A stretch of DNA of 64,000 bases, from the NCBI GenBank assembly GCA_015863195.1, contig JACBXO010000007.1, positions 124,001 to 188,000 of the forward strand, written 5' to 3'. Made by a program: the position numbers and the translations under genes. A model generated the notes under the pieces. The model ran no database searches, had not been told where the DNA came from, and was given only the letters and a program-made list of their open reading frames with translations. Source of the stretch: Aerococcaceae bacterium DSM 111022. GTDB lineage: Bacteria > Bacillota > Bacilli > Lactobacillales > Aerococcaceae. Position 1 is the stretch's first letter; each line of letters begins with the position of its first letter. Shown here piece by piece: positions 1-8,161 of the stretch.

Positions 1-309
1 ATAAAACATTAATTGCCATTTGGCAAACAATATAGAATGTTTGGCAAATAGAAAGATACAGAGACTCCTCAAGTAAAAAAGGACCGATCTATTTAAATTT
101 AACTACCTAAAAAATCAAAGGAAATTGAAAAGTTACATCACTGACTAAAAGATAGTTAGTCAAAATTTAATCAGAGAATATACTCCAACACTCACATCGA
201 AGTTACTTCTAAAATCGACAGCATAATTTCCCCCCAAAAAAACTGTAAAACACAATTTATTAATGATATTATGTTAAGATAAATGACATTTAGATTAGAG
301 GGCGGAAGA
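1..309. promoter_or_regulatory. Intergenic region upstream of the first MFS gene, with operator-like repeats
   Basis: No convincing gene is seen here. Two direct copies of TTTGGCAAA lie at 19-27 and 40-48, 21 bp apart (two helical turns), and the first sits in an inverted repeat TTGCCA/TGGCAA (13-26). A second inverted repeat, TGACTAA with TTAGTCA, spans 142-162. A -10-like TAAGAT is at 275-280. These could be operators for the downstream transporter or the end of an upstream regulatory region cut by the window edge. Confidence 0.35.
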
Positions 310-1503
310 ATGAAGAATAATATAAAAACGATGACGCATGTTTTCCTTACTGGATTGGCGGCGTGTTTACTCTATGCGGTGAGCGCGGGAATCCGAAGTA
401 ATTATGGTATAATGTTGACATCAATTTCGGATAATTCTGGTGTTGCTTATGGTCAGGTCAGTTTAGTTCTAGCGATTAGCCAATTAGTCTTTGGTATTAT
501 GCAACCTGTCTTTGGTATTGTGGCGCTGAAAAAATCGAATCGATTTGTATTAATGATGAGTGCGATTTTAATGGCGCTCGGGATGTTCATGATTCCTTAT
601 AGCACGTCAGTTTGGACGCTGATGTTGGCACTTGGGATTATTCTGCCAGCCGGTACCGGTGGTATTTCGTTTGGGATTATTATGGGAGCCGTGACGCTTA
701 AGCTCGGTGAACAAAAAGCGGCAACAGTATCTGGCTTAGTAAATGCAGCGAGTGGACTAGGTGGGGCCGCACTTTCATCCATTTTGCGTTCGACACTTTC
801 AACAGTAGGGTTAGGTGCGACGACTTTTGGTTTGACGATTTTATTTCTACTACTGATACCAATGTCCTTACTATTAGGAAGTCAAAGTATATCAGCGGTC
901 GAAGAAACATCAGAAAATGACGAAAGTATGGGTCAAGTATTCAAAGGCGCACTTTCTAACAAAAATTACCTACTCCTCATTTTCGCCTTTTTAACGTGTG
1001 GATTCCACATGGTTATTATTGAAACGCATCTTTATTCTCAATTTGTCTCTTATGGTATTAGCGAAACTTTCTCAGCATTCGCCTATTCAGGTTACGGAGT
1101 AGCAACGATTATCGGAGCTGTCATCAGCGGGATTTTATGCTCCAAACTCAAAATGAAAAATATTCTAGCCTTTCTGTACAGCGCACGTGCTGTCACAACT
1201 TTACTATTTTTACTAGCACCCAAAACACCAGCCATTGCCATGACCTTTGCGGTTATCAGTGGTCTAACAGGCGCATCAACTATCAGCCCAACATCCGGCA
1301 TCGTGGGTAAGATGTTTGGCTCCAAAAAACTTGGCGTCCTGTTTGGCTTCGCCTTCTTTAGTCACCAGGTAGGTGGCTTCTTAAGTGCCTCGCTTGGCGG
1401 TCTCAGCGTCGAAATGACTGGCGGCTATGTCATGATTTGGACGATTTCAATTATTTTATGTGTACTCGCCGGAATCGCAACATTTATCATGAAAGAAGAA
1501 TAA
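310..1503 (+). CDS. MFS transporter, 12 TM type
   Basis: This is a membrane transporter of the major facilitator superfamily, about 397 aa, with alternating hydrophobic helices along its whole length and a polar loop after helix 6 (residues about 195-215, rich in E and S). The open frame begins at 283, but I place the start at the ATG at 310 because AGAGGGCGG lies just upstream and the first nine codons would overlap that ribosome binding site. The substrate cannot be read from the sequence. The gene stands alone and is followed by a hairpin at 1561-1597. Confidence 0.8.
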   Translation: MKNNIKTMTHVFLTGLAACLLYAVSAGIRSNYGIMLTSISDNSGVAYGQVSLVLAISQLVFGIMQPVFGIVALKKSNRFVLMMSAILMALGMFMIPYSTSVWTLMLALGIILPAGTGGISFGIIMGAVTLKLGEQKAATVSGLVNAASGLGGAALSSILRSTLSTVGLGATTFGLTILFLLLIPMSLLLGSQSISAVEETSENDESMGQVFKGALSNKNYLLLIFAFLTCGFHMVIIETHLYSQFVSYGISETFSAFAYSGYGVATIIGAVISGILCSKLKMKNILAFLYSARAVTTLLFLLAPKTPAIAMTFAVISGLTGASTISPTSGIVGKMFGSKKLGVLFGFAFFSHQVGGFLSASLGGLSVEMTGGYVMIWTISIILCVLAGIATFIMKEE

Positions 1504-1522
1504 TCTGACCAAACATTTTTTT

Positions 1523-1600
1523 AAAAAGTATGGCAGATACTACTAAAAACAAAAAACACTCCCTCTATTAATGAAGCTGATGATTCATGGTAGAGGGATT
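1523..1600 (+). repeat. Copy 1 of an approximately 78-bp direct repeat with terminator-like hairpin
   Basis: It begins AAAAAGTATGGCAGATA and ends in a hairpin with arms CCCTCTA (1561-1567) and TAGAGGG (1591-1597). A second copy at 4122-4199 has the same order of elements, so the two copies bracket the LysM gene. The T-run here is poor, so it is a weak terminator for the MFS gene. The leading 16 bp recur a third time at 25144-25159. Confidence 0.6.
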
Positions 1601-1665
1601 ATTAATGTGTCCTATTTAATATGAAAATCTGCGATGATTAAACCATAACCATTCTATTTATATGT

Positions 1666-1671
1666 TATAAT
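1666..1671 (+). promoter_or_regulatory. Probable -10 box of the LysM gene
   Basis: A consensus TATAAT lies 34 bp before the TTG start at 1705. No good -35 hexamer is visible at 17 bp spacing, so the promoter may be weak or activator-dependent. Confidence 0.4.
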
Positions 1672-1704
1672 TTATATACATAAAGGATTTGGGAGGCGAT
1701 TATT

Positions 1705-4107
1705 TTGAGGAAGAAAATGCATAAATCAAAAGGGAAATGGATTGTTGTCGGCGTATTACTCGGAACAATGGGAATTTCTAGCACGGTCGTTAGTGCGGAA
1801 GAAGCTGTTATAGATTCAGATACTACTACTTTAGAAATTGAAGATGAAGAAGCGTCACCGTCTACAGAAACTCAAACAATAAAAGATAGTAGTTTACCAG
1901 AATCTGATTCGGAACCTGTAACCAACGAGTCAGATGAAGGAGAACTGGAAAGTACACTTCAGGAAACTCAAGACGCTGAAACAAGCTTTGAGTCTGAATC
2001 GAGTGAAGAACAAGCAGCAGTCGAGTTAGATGAAATGGAAGAATTAGATGATGCGGTAATTTCAGAAGAATCAAACGAAGAATTAGCAGAAACAGAAATC
2101 GAAGATATTGTCTTGGAAGAGTTTAATTTTCCAGAAAATGTAAACGATTACGGAACGGAGCCAGCGATCGCTACTTTTTCAAATAGACTCACAAGACAAA
2201 ATGAAAGACAAAGCCACACAGTAAAATCAGGCGAGTATTTATACTTAATTGGACAACAATATGGTGTCACTGTTCAACAAATTAAACAATGGAATAATTT
2301 AACCAGCAATTATATTTATTCAGGTGATGAACTGATTGTTTCAGAACCGATTCAATCTGGAGGAACGACACCGTCCACTCCAACAACACCAACTACGCCT
2401 CCTGAGAATTCATCCGAAGAAACTGAAGTGAAACATCACACTGTGGTTTCAGGTGATAACTTATGGAAGATTGCGACTAATAATGGCATAACAGTAGCAC
2501 AATTAAAGAGTTGGAACAATTTAACGTCTAACTATATTTATTCAGGGGACCGCTTAATCTTAACCGATCCAAGTAATGTGGTAACAAAACCAACAAACCC
2601 TGAAGATAATCAAGAAGAACCAGTAATAAAACCAGAACCAGAAGTTCAAAAACCCGTAGAAACACTCAGCTACTACACGGTTAAACGAGGCGACAATTTA
2701 TGGAAAATAGCGACTCAGTATAATATTACAGTAAGTCAACTAAAAACTTGGAATAACTTAAAATCGAATTATATTTATTCAGGCGATCGATTTATTGTCT
2801 CAGATCCAAATCAAGTCACTCAACCAGAAGTTCCTGAAGAAGAGGATCAACCTGAGGAATCAGAAAAAGAACCCGAAGAACCTAAGGTTGAAGCGAAGCA
2901 ACATGTTGTAAAAACAGGAGAATATTTATGGTTAATTGCGAACCAAAACAATATTACGGTAGCGCAATTAAAAGCGTGGAATAATTTAACTAGCAATTAT
3001 ATTTATCCAGGCGACCGCTTAATCGTAACGGATCCAAGCCAAGTGACCCAACCAGTTGATCCACAAGAACCAGAAGAGCCCGTTGAAAAACCAGATGAAC
3101 CAAAAGAAGAAGAAAAACCTGAAACACCTACAGAGGACGAGGCTGAACAAAAAACAGATGCTAAATACCATGTTGTAAAATCAGGTGAATATTTATGGCT
3201 CATTGCAAACCAAAATAATATTACCGTTTCACAATTAAAAGCGTGGAATAATTTAACCAGTAATTATATCTATTCCGGCGACCGCCTCATTGTAACGGAC
3301 CCAACTCAAACAACACCAGACAATGGACAAGACAGTGATACTGGACAAGATAACGATAGCGAAGGCGTTCTAACAGGCACACACGTAGCCGTTCAAGCCG
3401 TATTAAACCAATACCGAAATTCACCAGTGCATGTCTTTTATGAAAGTTTATTAGAAGATGATTTAAGGACAGCATCACTAAATGGTGATGTCGCAATGTA
3501 TGGTGCCTCAGTACCAAAAGTTGTTCTCGTTGCTTACACACTCGAACAAATCGAAAAAGGTAATTTATCTTGGGACACACCAATTAAATATACATCAAGT
3601 ATTTACAATCACCCAGAATCATACGCCTGGGGCGGAAGTGGAACCATTCAATATGAAAATTACCTCAACAAAACTTATACACTAAAGGATGTTGTCTACC
3701 GCACCATTGCGCATTCTGATAACCTTGGCAGCAATATGTTACTGCATTATGTTGGTTACCGCGACAAAGCTGACTTTAACCGATTCACTCAAGAAGTTTA
3801 CGGCGCGCCAAGTTATAACCGCGATATGACGCCACGCCAAATCAACAAAGTAATGAAATATATATATGAACACCCGCAACAATACGCAATGCAAGCACTC
3901 GACAAAACAAATTATGACAACACAAAATTGGACACCGTCCAAGCTAATGTCTATCAAAAAATCGGAGGTTGGTGGCCATATTACAACCACTCAACAGGAA
4001 TTATCGACAGCAACAAACCTTATATCGTCACCATTTTAACCGACTATTGGTCTGACAGCAGCATCGGAACACTCGCTCAAAAAATCTTTGATGCCGTCAT
4101 GAAGTAA
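1705..4107 (+). CDS. Secreted five-LysM protein with C-terminal class A beta-lactamase-like serine hydrolase domain
   Basis: This 800-aa cell-wall protein has an N-terminal signal sequence (basic residues, then a hydrophobic stretch, cleavage likely after VSA near residue 31), then an acidic S/E/D-rich linker. Five LysM peptidoglycan-binding modules follow at about 171-214, 246-289, 323-367, 398-442 and 487-531, separated by P/E-rich spacers. The last 230 residues resemble the serine beta-lactamase/PBP fold, with SVPK (S602, SxxK), SDN (671) and a KIG motif (752) in the right order. Target could be peptidoglycan; enzymatic activity is inferred only. The TTG start is chosen because GGGAGG sits 8 nt upstream; the ATG at 1717 would be too far. 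It is bracketed by two copies of a 78-bp repeat. Confidence 0.85.
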   Translation: MRKKMHKSKGKWIVVGVLLGTMGISSTVVSAEEAVIDSDTTTLEIEDEEASPSTETQTIKDSSLPESDSEPVTNESDEGELESTLQETQDAETSFESESSEEQAAVELDEMEELDDAVISEESNEELAETEIEDIVLEEFNFPENVNDYGTEPAIATFSNRLTRQNERQSHTVKSGEYLYLIGQQYGVTVQQIKQWNNLTSNYIYSGDELIVSEPIQSGGTTPSTPTTPTTPPENSSEETEVKHHTVVSGDNLWKIATNNGITVAQLKSWNNLTSNYIYSGDRLILTDPSNVVTKPTNPEDNQEEPVIKPEPEVQKPVETLSYYTVKRGDNLWKIATQYNITVSQLKTWNNLKSNYIYSGDRFIVSDPNQVTQPEVPEEEDQPEESEKEPEEPKVEAKQHVVKTGEYLWLIANQNNITVAQLKAWNNLTSNYIYPGDRLIVTDPSQVTQPVDPQEPEEPVEKPDEPKEEEKPETPTEDEAEQKTDAKYHVVKSGEYLWLIANQNNITVSQLKAWNNLTSNYIYSGDRLIVTDPTQTTPDNGQDSDTGQDNDSEGVLTGTHVAVQAVLNQYRNSPVHVFYESLLEDDLRTASLNGDVAMYGASVPKVVLVAYTLEQIEKGNLSWDTPIKYTSSIYNHPESYAWGGSGTIQYENYLNKTYTLKDVVYRTIAHSDNLGSNMLLHYVGYRDKADFNRFTQEVYGAPSYNRDMTPRQINKVMKYIYEHPQQYAMQALDKTNYDNTKLDTVQANVYQKIGGWWPYYNHSTGIIDSNKPYIVTILTDYWSDSSIGTLAQKIFDAVMK

Positions 4108-4121
4108 TTGCCACTTTTTCG

Positions 4122-4199
4122 AAAAGTATGGCAGATATACTCAGAACCAAAATCTTCCCCTCTATAATGAAGTTGATGAATCATTGTAGAGGGATTTTT
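4122..4199 (+). terminator. Rho-independent terminator; copy 2 of the 78-bp repeat
   Basis: Near-perfect hairpin: CCCTCTA (4158-4164) and AATGA pair with TCATT and TAGAGGG (4087+100, 4187-4193), followed by ATTTTT. It ends the LysM transcription unit. The leading AAAAGTATGGCAGATA matches the copy at 1523. Confidence 0.75.
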
Positions 4200-4230
4200 G
4201 TTGGAATAATACATGGATAGGAGTGACACT

Positions 4231-4818
4231 TTGGAAGTTAAATTAGCAACACCTACAGTTGAAGAGATACAAAAATACCGTGAAACATGGAATACAATGG
4301 AAAACTATGTTCTACAAGAAGAGAGCTTAAATAAATTATTCTTTGAAACATATCCCCAAAATAAAGATATCAGAGAGATTTTAATTAAGGCATCTAGTTT
4401 AAATGACTTTTATAGTACGAATATTTTTTCGATTTTTCCAGTAGCCAAAAACATACTTCGTTTAGATATCGATAACAGACTTCAGTCTGGCGATGAAACT
4501 TTGGTGAATGATATTTCAAGAGTCGAATATAGTGATGGTAAAGTTAAGAACTTTTATTCTTTCGCAACAAAGTATTGTAGCCATCACTACCCAAATGATT
4601 ATCCTATTTATGATAGCTATGTCGAAAAGGTATTGATCCAATACAAGAAACAGGATAAATTTAGTGAGTTTACTCGCAAAGATTAAAAAAACTTTCCAAG
4701 ATTCAAGGAAACGATTGAGGAGTTTAGATTATTTTACGGACTAGATAAATTTGGTTTAAAAGATATCGATCGCTATATCTGGCAAGTAGGTAAAAAATAT
4801 TTTCCAAATAAATATTAA
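4231..4818 (+). pseudogene. Hypothetical protein interrupted by a single in-frame TAA
   Basis: Reading from the TTG at 4231 (AGGAG 7 nt upstream; an ATG at 4213 is in frame but precedes that site) gives about 151 codons to a TAA at 4684-4686. The same frame then stays open for 43 more codons to 4818 and reads like a natural C-terminus (FPRFKETIEEF, IDRYIWQVGKKYF). A single change of TTA (Leu) to TAA would explain the break. I do not recognise the family beyond its conserved-looking central segment with YCSHHYPNDYPIYDSYV. A strong terminator follows at 4863. It is a recent pseudogene, a truncated active protein, or a sequencing error. Confidence 0.7.
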
Positions 4819-4862
4819 TTCAATCAGTATAAAAAATTTATCCAGCAAAACATCATCTTTCC

Positions 4863-4905
4863 AGCCTTCCACTATCTATTTAGATAGTCAGAAGGCTGAT
4901 TTTTA
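4863..4905 (+). terminator. Rho-independent terminator
   Basis: AGCCTTC (4863-4869) pairs with GAAGGCT (4891-4897), with an inner ACTATCTA/AGATAGT stem, followed by TGATTTTT. It closes the interrupted gene upstream. Confidence 0.8.
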
Positions 4906-4987
4906 TGTATAATATAATTAAAATACGATTAGAATGAATGGCCTGTTTGAGAATAATATTAAAAAGGGTGTTCGAGAGGAAGAAAAT

Positions 4988-5701
4988 ATGATGAAATCAT
5001 GGCGAGTTTTTCTCGTTATTGCTATGTCTTTAGTAGCTGCTTGGTTATTGTTTATATTCATGGAAAATCCATTATTTTATATAACGGCTTTTGATAAAAA
5101 GATTTTGAATTTCTATATGAGTTATCAAATGTCGACCATCATTGTCAGTTCAACATTTCTGCTGTTGTTATACTTCATCGCCGATAAACTAAATCTGAAA
5201 TATTTTAATTTGAAGAAGATTGATGGCGAAGTGAAGCCAGTCCCAGTCATCGGACTCAATCCGAAAGAGGGCGAAGGTTGGAAAACAATTGGTTTTAATG
5301 TTGGTTTAATGATTACATTGGTAACCGGAATAGTAGTATATTTCCAAACAGTTGCCGGAAATGGCTTAACAATCAGCTTGTTACCAGAAATTCCCCTAAT
5401 ACTAATTTTTGCTTTGATGAATTCTTTTACTGAAGAAGTAATTTTTCGCTTGTCATATACAACCATTATCGCGAATGAAAACGGCAATCCGCGCATCTCT
5501 GAATTTCTTTCCGCGCTTATATTTGGTGCAGTTCACTATTTCGGAGTTGCTCCCAGTGGTATTGCGGGTGCAATCATGGGCGCTTTTATTGGTTGGTTCC
5601 TGGCGAAATCAATAAACGAGACAAAAGGCTTCTTTTGGGCATGGTCAATTCACTTTATCCAAGATGTCGTAATTCTATTTTTCATATTTATGAGCAACTG
5701 A
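4988..5701 (+). CDS. CPBP family intramembrane glutamic endopeptidase
   Basis: A multi-spanning membrane protein (about 237 aa) carrying the three CPBP/Abi signatures: EEVIFR (EExxxR, residue about 149), FGAVH (FxxxH, about 183) and HFIQD (HxxxD near the C-terminus). Members are membrane proteases related to Rce1, found in bacteriocin immunity or protein processing; which applies is unknown. I use ATG 4988, after GAGAGGAAG, instead of the upstream in-frame ATG at 4934, since the first 18 residues of the longer form are not hydrophobic and cover the ribosome binding site. The next gene starts 25 bp downstream and is probably co-transcribed. Confidence 0.85.
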   Translation: MMKSWRVFLVIAMSLVAAWLLFIFMENPLFYITAFDKKILNFYMSYQMSTIIVSSTFLLLLYFIADKLNLKYFNLKKIDGEVKPVPVIGLNPKEGEGWKTIGFNVGLMITLVTGIVVYFQTVAGNGLTISLLPEIPLILIFALMNSFTEEVIFRLSYTTIIANENGNPRISEFLSALIFGAVHYFGVAPSGIAGAIMGAFIGWFLAKSINETKGFFWAWSIHFIQDVVILFFIFMSN

Positions 5702-5726
5702 GGAACAATCCTTTAGGAGGAAAATC

Positions 5727-6065
5727 ATGTTAATCATCAATGACATCCTAGCATTCATAATAGAACTTGTAGCAATCGTCCTATACGCAATGACCGCCTA
5801 CCAACTATCAGAAAATCGCGTCATCAAAATATTGTTAGTAATCAGTACCATCATAGTATTCGCTTTTCTTTGGGGACGATTTTTCGCACCAAGTGCTACA
5901 AACCCACTCCAAGGATGGATCAGATGGGTATTGGAATTCGTAATTCTATTCACCCCCTGGCCACTATATTTTCAGGAAAAGTATGGCATTATCACTCTGG
6001 CTGGTGTCATAATTATTGTTAACTTAATGGTCCAAGCACTGATAGGGCGCAGTAATTTAGGGTAG
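5727..6065 (+). CDS. YrdB family membrane protein (DUF2568)
   Basis: A small integral membrane protein (112 aa) with about four hydrophobic helices, a WGRFFAPSA loop near residue 50 and a central WIRWVLEF. This is the layout of the DUF2568/YrdB family, whose function is unknown. It has a good AGGAGG site just before the ATG. It lies between the CPBP protease and the macro-domain gene in the same direction with gaps of 25-28 bp, so the three may form an operon. Confidence 0.7.
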   Translation: MLIINDILAFIIELVAIVLYAMTAYQLSENRVIKILLVISTIIVFAFLWGRFFAPSATNPLQGWIRWVLEFVILFTPWPLYFQEKYGIITLAGVIIIVNLMVQALIGRSNLG

Positions 6066-6093
6066 TAAAAATTATTTTAGAAAGGATGAAACT

Positions 6094-7158
6094 ATGTCTT
6101 TTACAATTGTCCGTCAGGACATTACAAAGTTGAAAGTAGACGCTATTGTAAATGCCGCAAATACGGACCTCAAAATGGGTGGTGGAGTATGCGGCGCGAT
6201 ATTTAATGCAGCAGGTGTAACACAAATTCAGGCTGCGTGTGATGAGCTTGCTCCTATCAAAACGGGTGAAGCGGTTATAACATCAGGATTTGGTTTACCT
6301 GCTCAATATGTTATCCATGCAGTAGGGCCGATTTATAGAGAGTGGAATGAAACTCAAAATGAACAGTTGCTTCGTTCTGCTTATTTGAACTCCCTTAAAA
6401 TGGCCGTGGAAAACAATTTAGAATCGGTCGCATTTCCATTAATATCTAGTGGTATATATGGTTATCCTAAAGAAGAAGCGCTTCGGGTAGCTACATCAGC
6501 GATTAAAGAATTTTTAGTCAAACATGACCTAGATGTTACCCTTGTGATATTTGATAAATCGACTTTCAAGGTTAGTCAAGAGCTTCTTAGTGAAGTTGAA
6601 AGTTATATCGATGAGAATTATGTTGAAGCACATGAATTTACACGTGAATTAGGCCACTATGAAGACATTCTTGAATCTGTTGTGTCACTAGATGATTTGG
6701 TAGGGAATTTGGATGAGTCATTTTCAGAGCGATTACTCCGATTAATTGATGCTAAAGGGATGTCGGATGTTGAAGTTTATAAACGAGCGAATCTCGACCG
6801 AAAATTATTTTCTAAAATCCGAAGTAATGATAATTATTTGCCCAGTAAACGAACGGCAATTGCTTTGGCGATTGGCTTGAAATTAACATTGGAAGAAACA
6901 GATGACTTTTTAGAAAGAGCCGGCTATGCACTTTCTCATGCTATCAAGTTTGATGTTATTGTGGAATATTTTATCATCAATGGTAACTATAAACTGAAGA
7001 TGTACAGACTTAGATTATTTCATAAACACAAGAATGCAATTAGAGTCGCCCTAGCGACTCTTCCGCGTGGTATGATGCCACTTTTCACTGCAGTAAAAAG
7101 CCTCTTAATACGGATAATAGTAGCACTTTTCGTCAAACGCCGAAAAGATGCATTCTGA
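6094..7158 (+). CDS. Macro domain protein with C-terminal helical domain
   Basis: Residues 1-150 form a macro domain: IVNAANTDLKMGGGV (ADP-ribose-binding loop) and SSGIYGYP (second loop) are clear, which predicts binding or hydrolysis of ADP-ribose derivatives. A middle segment to about residue 295 is helical and resembles a family-typical C-terminal region (SERLLRLIDAKGMSD onward). The last 55-60 residues turn very basic and lack family character. They are encoded across four consecutive DNA hairpins (7042-7147), so the true C-terminus may have been lost and replaced by read-through into non-coding DNA. ATG follows AGAAAGGATG. Likely in one unit with the two membrane proteins upstream. Confidence 0.75.
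   Translation: MSFTIVRQDITKLKVDAIVNAANTDLKMGGGVCGAIFNAAGVTQIQAACDELAPIKTGEAVITSGFGLPAQYVIHAVGPIYREWNETQNEQLLRSAYLNSLKMAVENNLESVAFPLISSGIYGYPKEEALRVATSAIKEFLVKHDLDVTLVIFDKSTFKVSQELLSEVESYIDENYVEAHEFTRELGHYEDILESVVSLDDLVGNLDESFSERLLRLIDAKGMSDVEVYKRANLDRKLFSKIRSNDNYLPSKRTAIALAIGLKLTLEETDDFLERAGYALSHAIKFDVIVEYFIINGNYKLKMYRLRLFHKHKNAIRVALATLPRGMMPLFTAVKSLLIRIIVALFVKRRKDAF
7042..7147 (+). repeat. Cluster of four adjacent hairpins in the 3' end of the macro gene
   Basis: Four inverted repeats follow each other: AGAGTCGC/GCGACTCT (7042-7061), GTGG/CCAC (7067-7081), CTTTT/AAAAG around ACTGCAGT (7081-7100), and CTTTTCG/CGAAAAG (7126-7147). This is far more structure than a coding region needs and has no T-run. 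It might be an inserted structured element or a folded RNA. Confidence 0.5.
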
Positions 7159-7391
7159 TGGGGCAGAAGTCAATTTCTGAAGAAATTGAACAGAATAAAT
7201 TCCGTAGTTAGTTTTAGTTTAAAGAACATTTGATTATTTAGTGAGCTAAAATTATTTGCGCTTTCCAAATCATGTCCAGTTCTTCCATATCTTAGAAGAC
7301 TACTGTCCAGATAAATAGCTGGTTATAAGATGCATGTCTAGGTTATAGAAACCAGTTAAATTTTTAGATTCCTTAAATGGAGGCGGAAACT
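7159..7391. other. Intergenic stretch without a recognisable gene
   Basis: About 230 bp with no supported ORF. It contains an inverted repeat CTGGTT/AACCAG at about 7319-7355. It may be decayed sequence, since both following ORFs are small remnants. Confidence 0.4.
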
Positions 7392-7517
7392 ATGCAGAAC
7401 CACCACTTCACTGAACATGATTGGCGGTACTTCCAAAGCAACCTTGCCGACTGGCAAGAAGCGTATATAAACCAGGTCAATCAGGAGTATCTTGATATAC
7501 TAAGCAGGTGGACTTGA
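7392..7517 (+). CDS. Small 41-aa ORF, possible truncated protein
   Basis: An ATG with a strong GGAGGCGG site directly upstream opens a 41-codon frame ending in TGA at 7515. It is rich in W, Q and acidic residues (DWRYFQSNLADWQ). This pattern resembles the N-terminus of small soluble proteins seen in Firmicutes, but here it ends early, so it may be a fragment. No function can be given. It is two bases from the DUF4386 remnant. Confidence 0.4.
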   Translation: MQNHHFTEHDWRYFQSNLADWQEAYINQVNQEYLDILSRWT

Positions 7518-7518
7518 T

Positions 7519-7653
7519 ATGTTTGGAATCATAGAACCATGGTCAACATTGAAAGGGCTCATTTCTCTACCTGTGGGAGTTTTTGAAATAACTTTGGCCA
7601 TCTATTTAATCGTTAAAGGATTTAAAACTGAAGGCTTGGCTTTAATTAAATAA
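7519..7653 (+). pseudogene. C-terminal remnant of a DUF4386-type membrane protein
   Basis: A 44-codon frame starting MFGIIEPWSTLKGL and ending with a membrane helix (LPVGVFEITLAIYLIVKGFK) looks like the last part of a DUF4386 family membrane protein, which is normally over 200 aa. The upstream portion is absent. Its terminator (7661-7707) is intact, so a deletion probably removed most of the gene. Confidence 0.5.
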
Positions 7654-7660
7654 AAACGAA

Positions 7661-7707
7661 AAAATCAGTCTTTCTGCCAATTAATGACTAGCAGTAAGAC
7701 TGATTTT
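7661..7707. terminator. Bidirectional terminator
   Basis: AAAATCAGTCTT (7661-7672) pairs with AAGACTGATTTT (7696-7707), inner CTGC/GCAG, with A-runs and T-runs on both sides. It serves the remnant on the plus strand and the ABM gene on the minus strand. Confidence 0.8.
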
Positions 7708-7711
7708 TATG

Positions 7712-8020
7712 CTATTTAATTCCTTTGCCACCTTTAATAACCAAATTAGGATAGTCATCCATCCCAATAATTATAGGTTTAGCTTTTTCAATCAGATTTT
7801 TGAAAACATCCAATGTAAGTGAAGCTTGATGTGCCGCTTGATTTTTCCATACCTCATAGACATATACTTTTGCATCATCTTCTGGATCAATGCCCACACT
7901 ATAAATATAACAATTTTCAACTTGTTCCATTTCTCTAGCAGCTTCTAATAAGTATTGCAGTAATTCATCACGTTTTCCAGGAGCAGCCGACAAACTTCCA
8001 TTCACACTGAATCTTTCCAT
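7712..8020 (-). CDS. Antibiotic biosynthesis monooxygenase-like (ABM) domain protein
   Basis: A 102-aa protein of the ferredoxin-like ABM fold (PF03992 type): GKRDELLQYLLEAAREM, then ENCYIYSVGIDPEDDAKVYVYEVWKNQAAHQASL. Members dimerise and act as small quinol monooxygenases or haem/aldehyde-handling enzymes; the exact reaction is unknown. The frame opens at 8083, but CCCTCC (an AGGAGG-type site on the minus strand) at 8027-8032 points to the ATG at 8020. It stands next to, and in the same direction as, the oxidoreductase at 8162. Confidence 0.75.
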   Translation of the reverse strand: MERFSVNGSLSAAPGKRDELLQYLLEAAREMEQVENCYIYSVGIDPEDDAKVYVYEVWKNQAAHQASLTLDVFKNLIEKAKPIIIGMDDYPNLVIKGGKGIK

Positions 8021-8161
8021 TTTAATCCCTCCATATTTGGATAATTTCAGTTTAAATATAACAATATAGAGACGCTGATACAAATAATAACCTGGACTTT
8101 GAATATATATTGCTGCTAAATGTATCTGCTGATACGGCGCTCTGTTTCAATTCATTTAACT

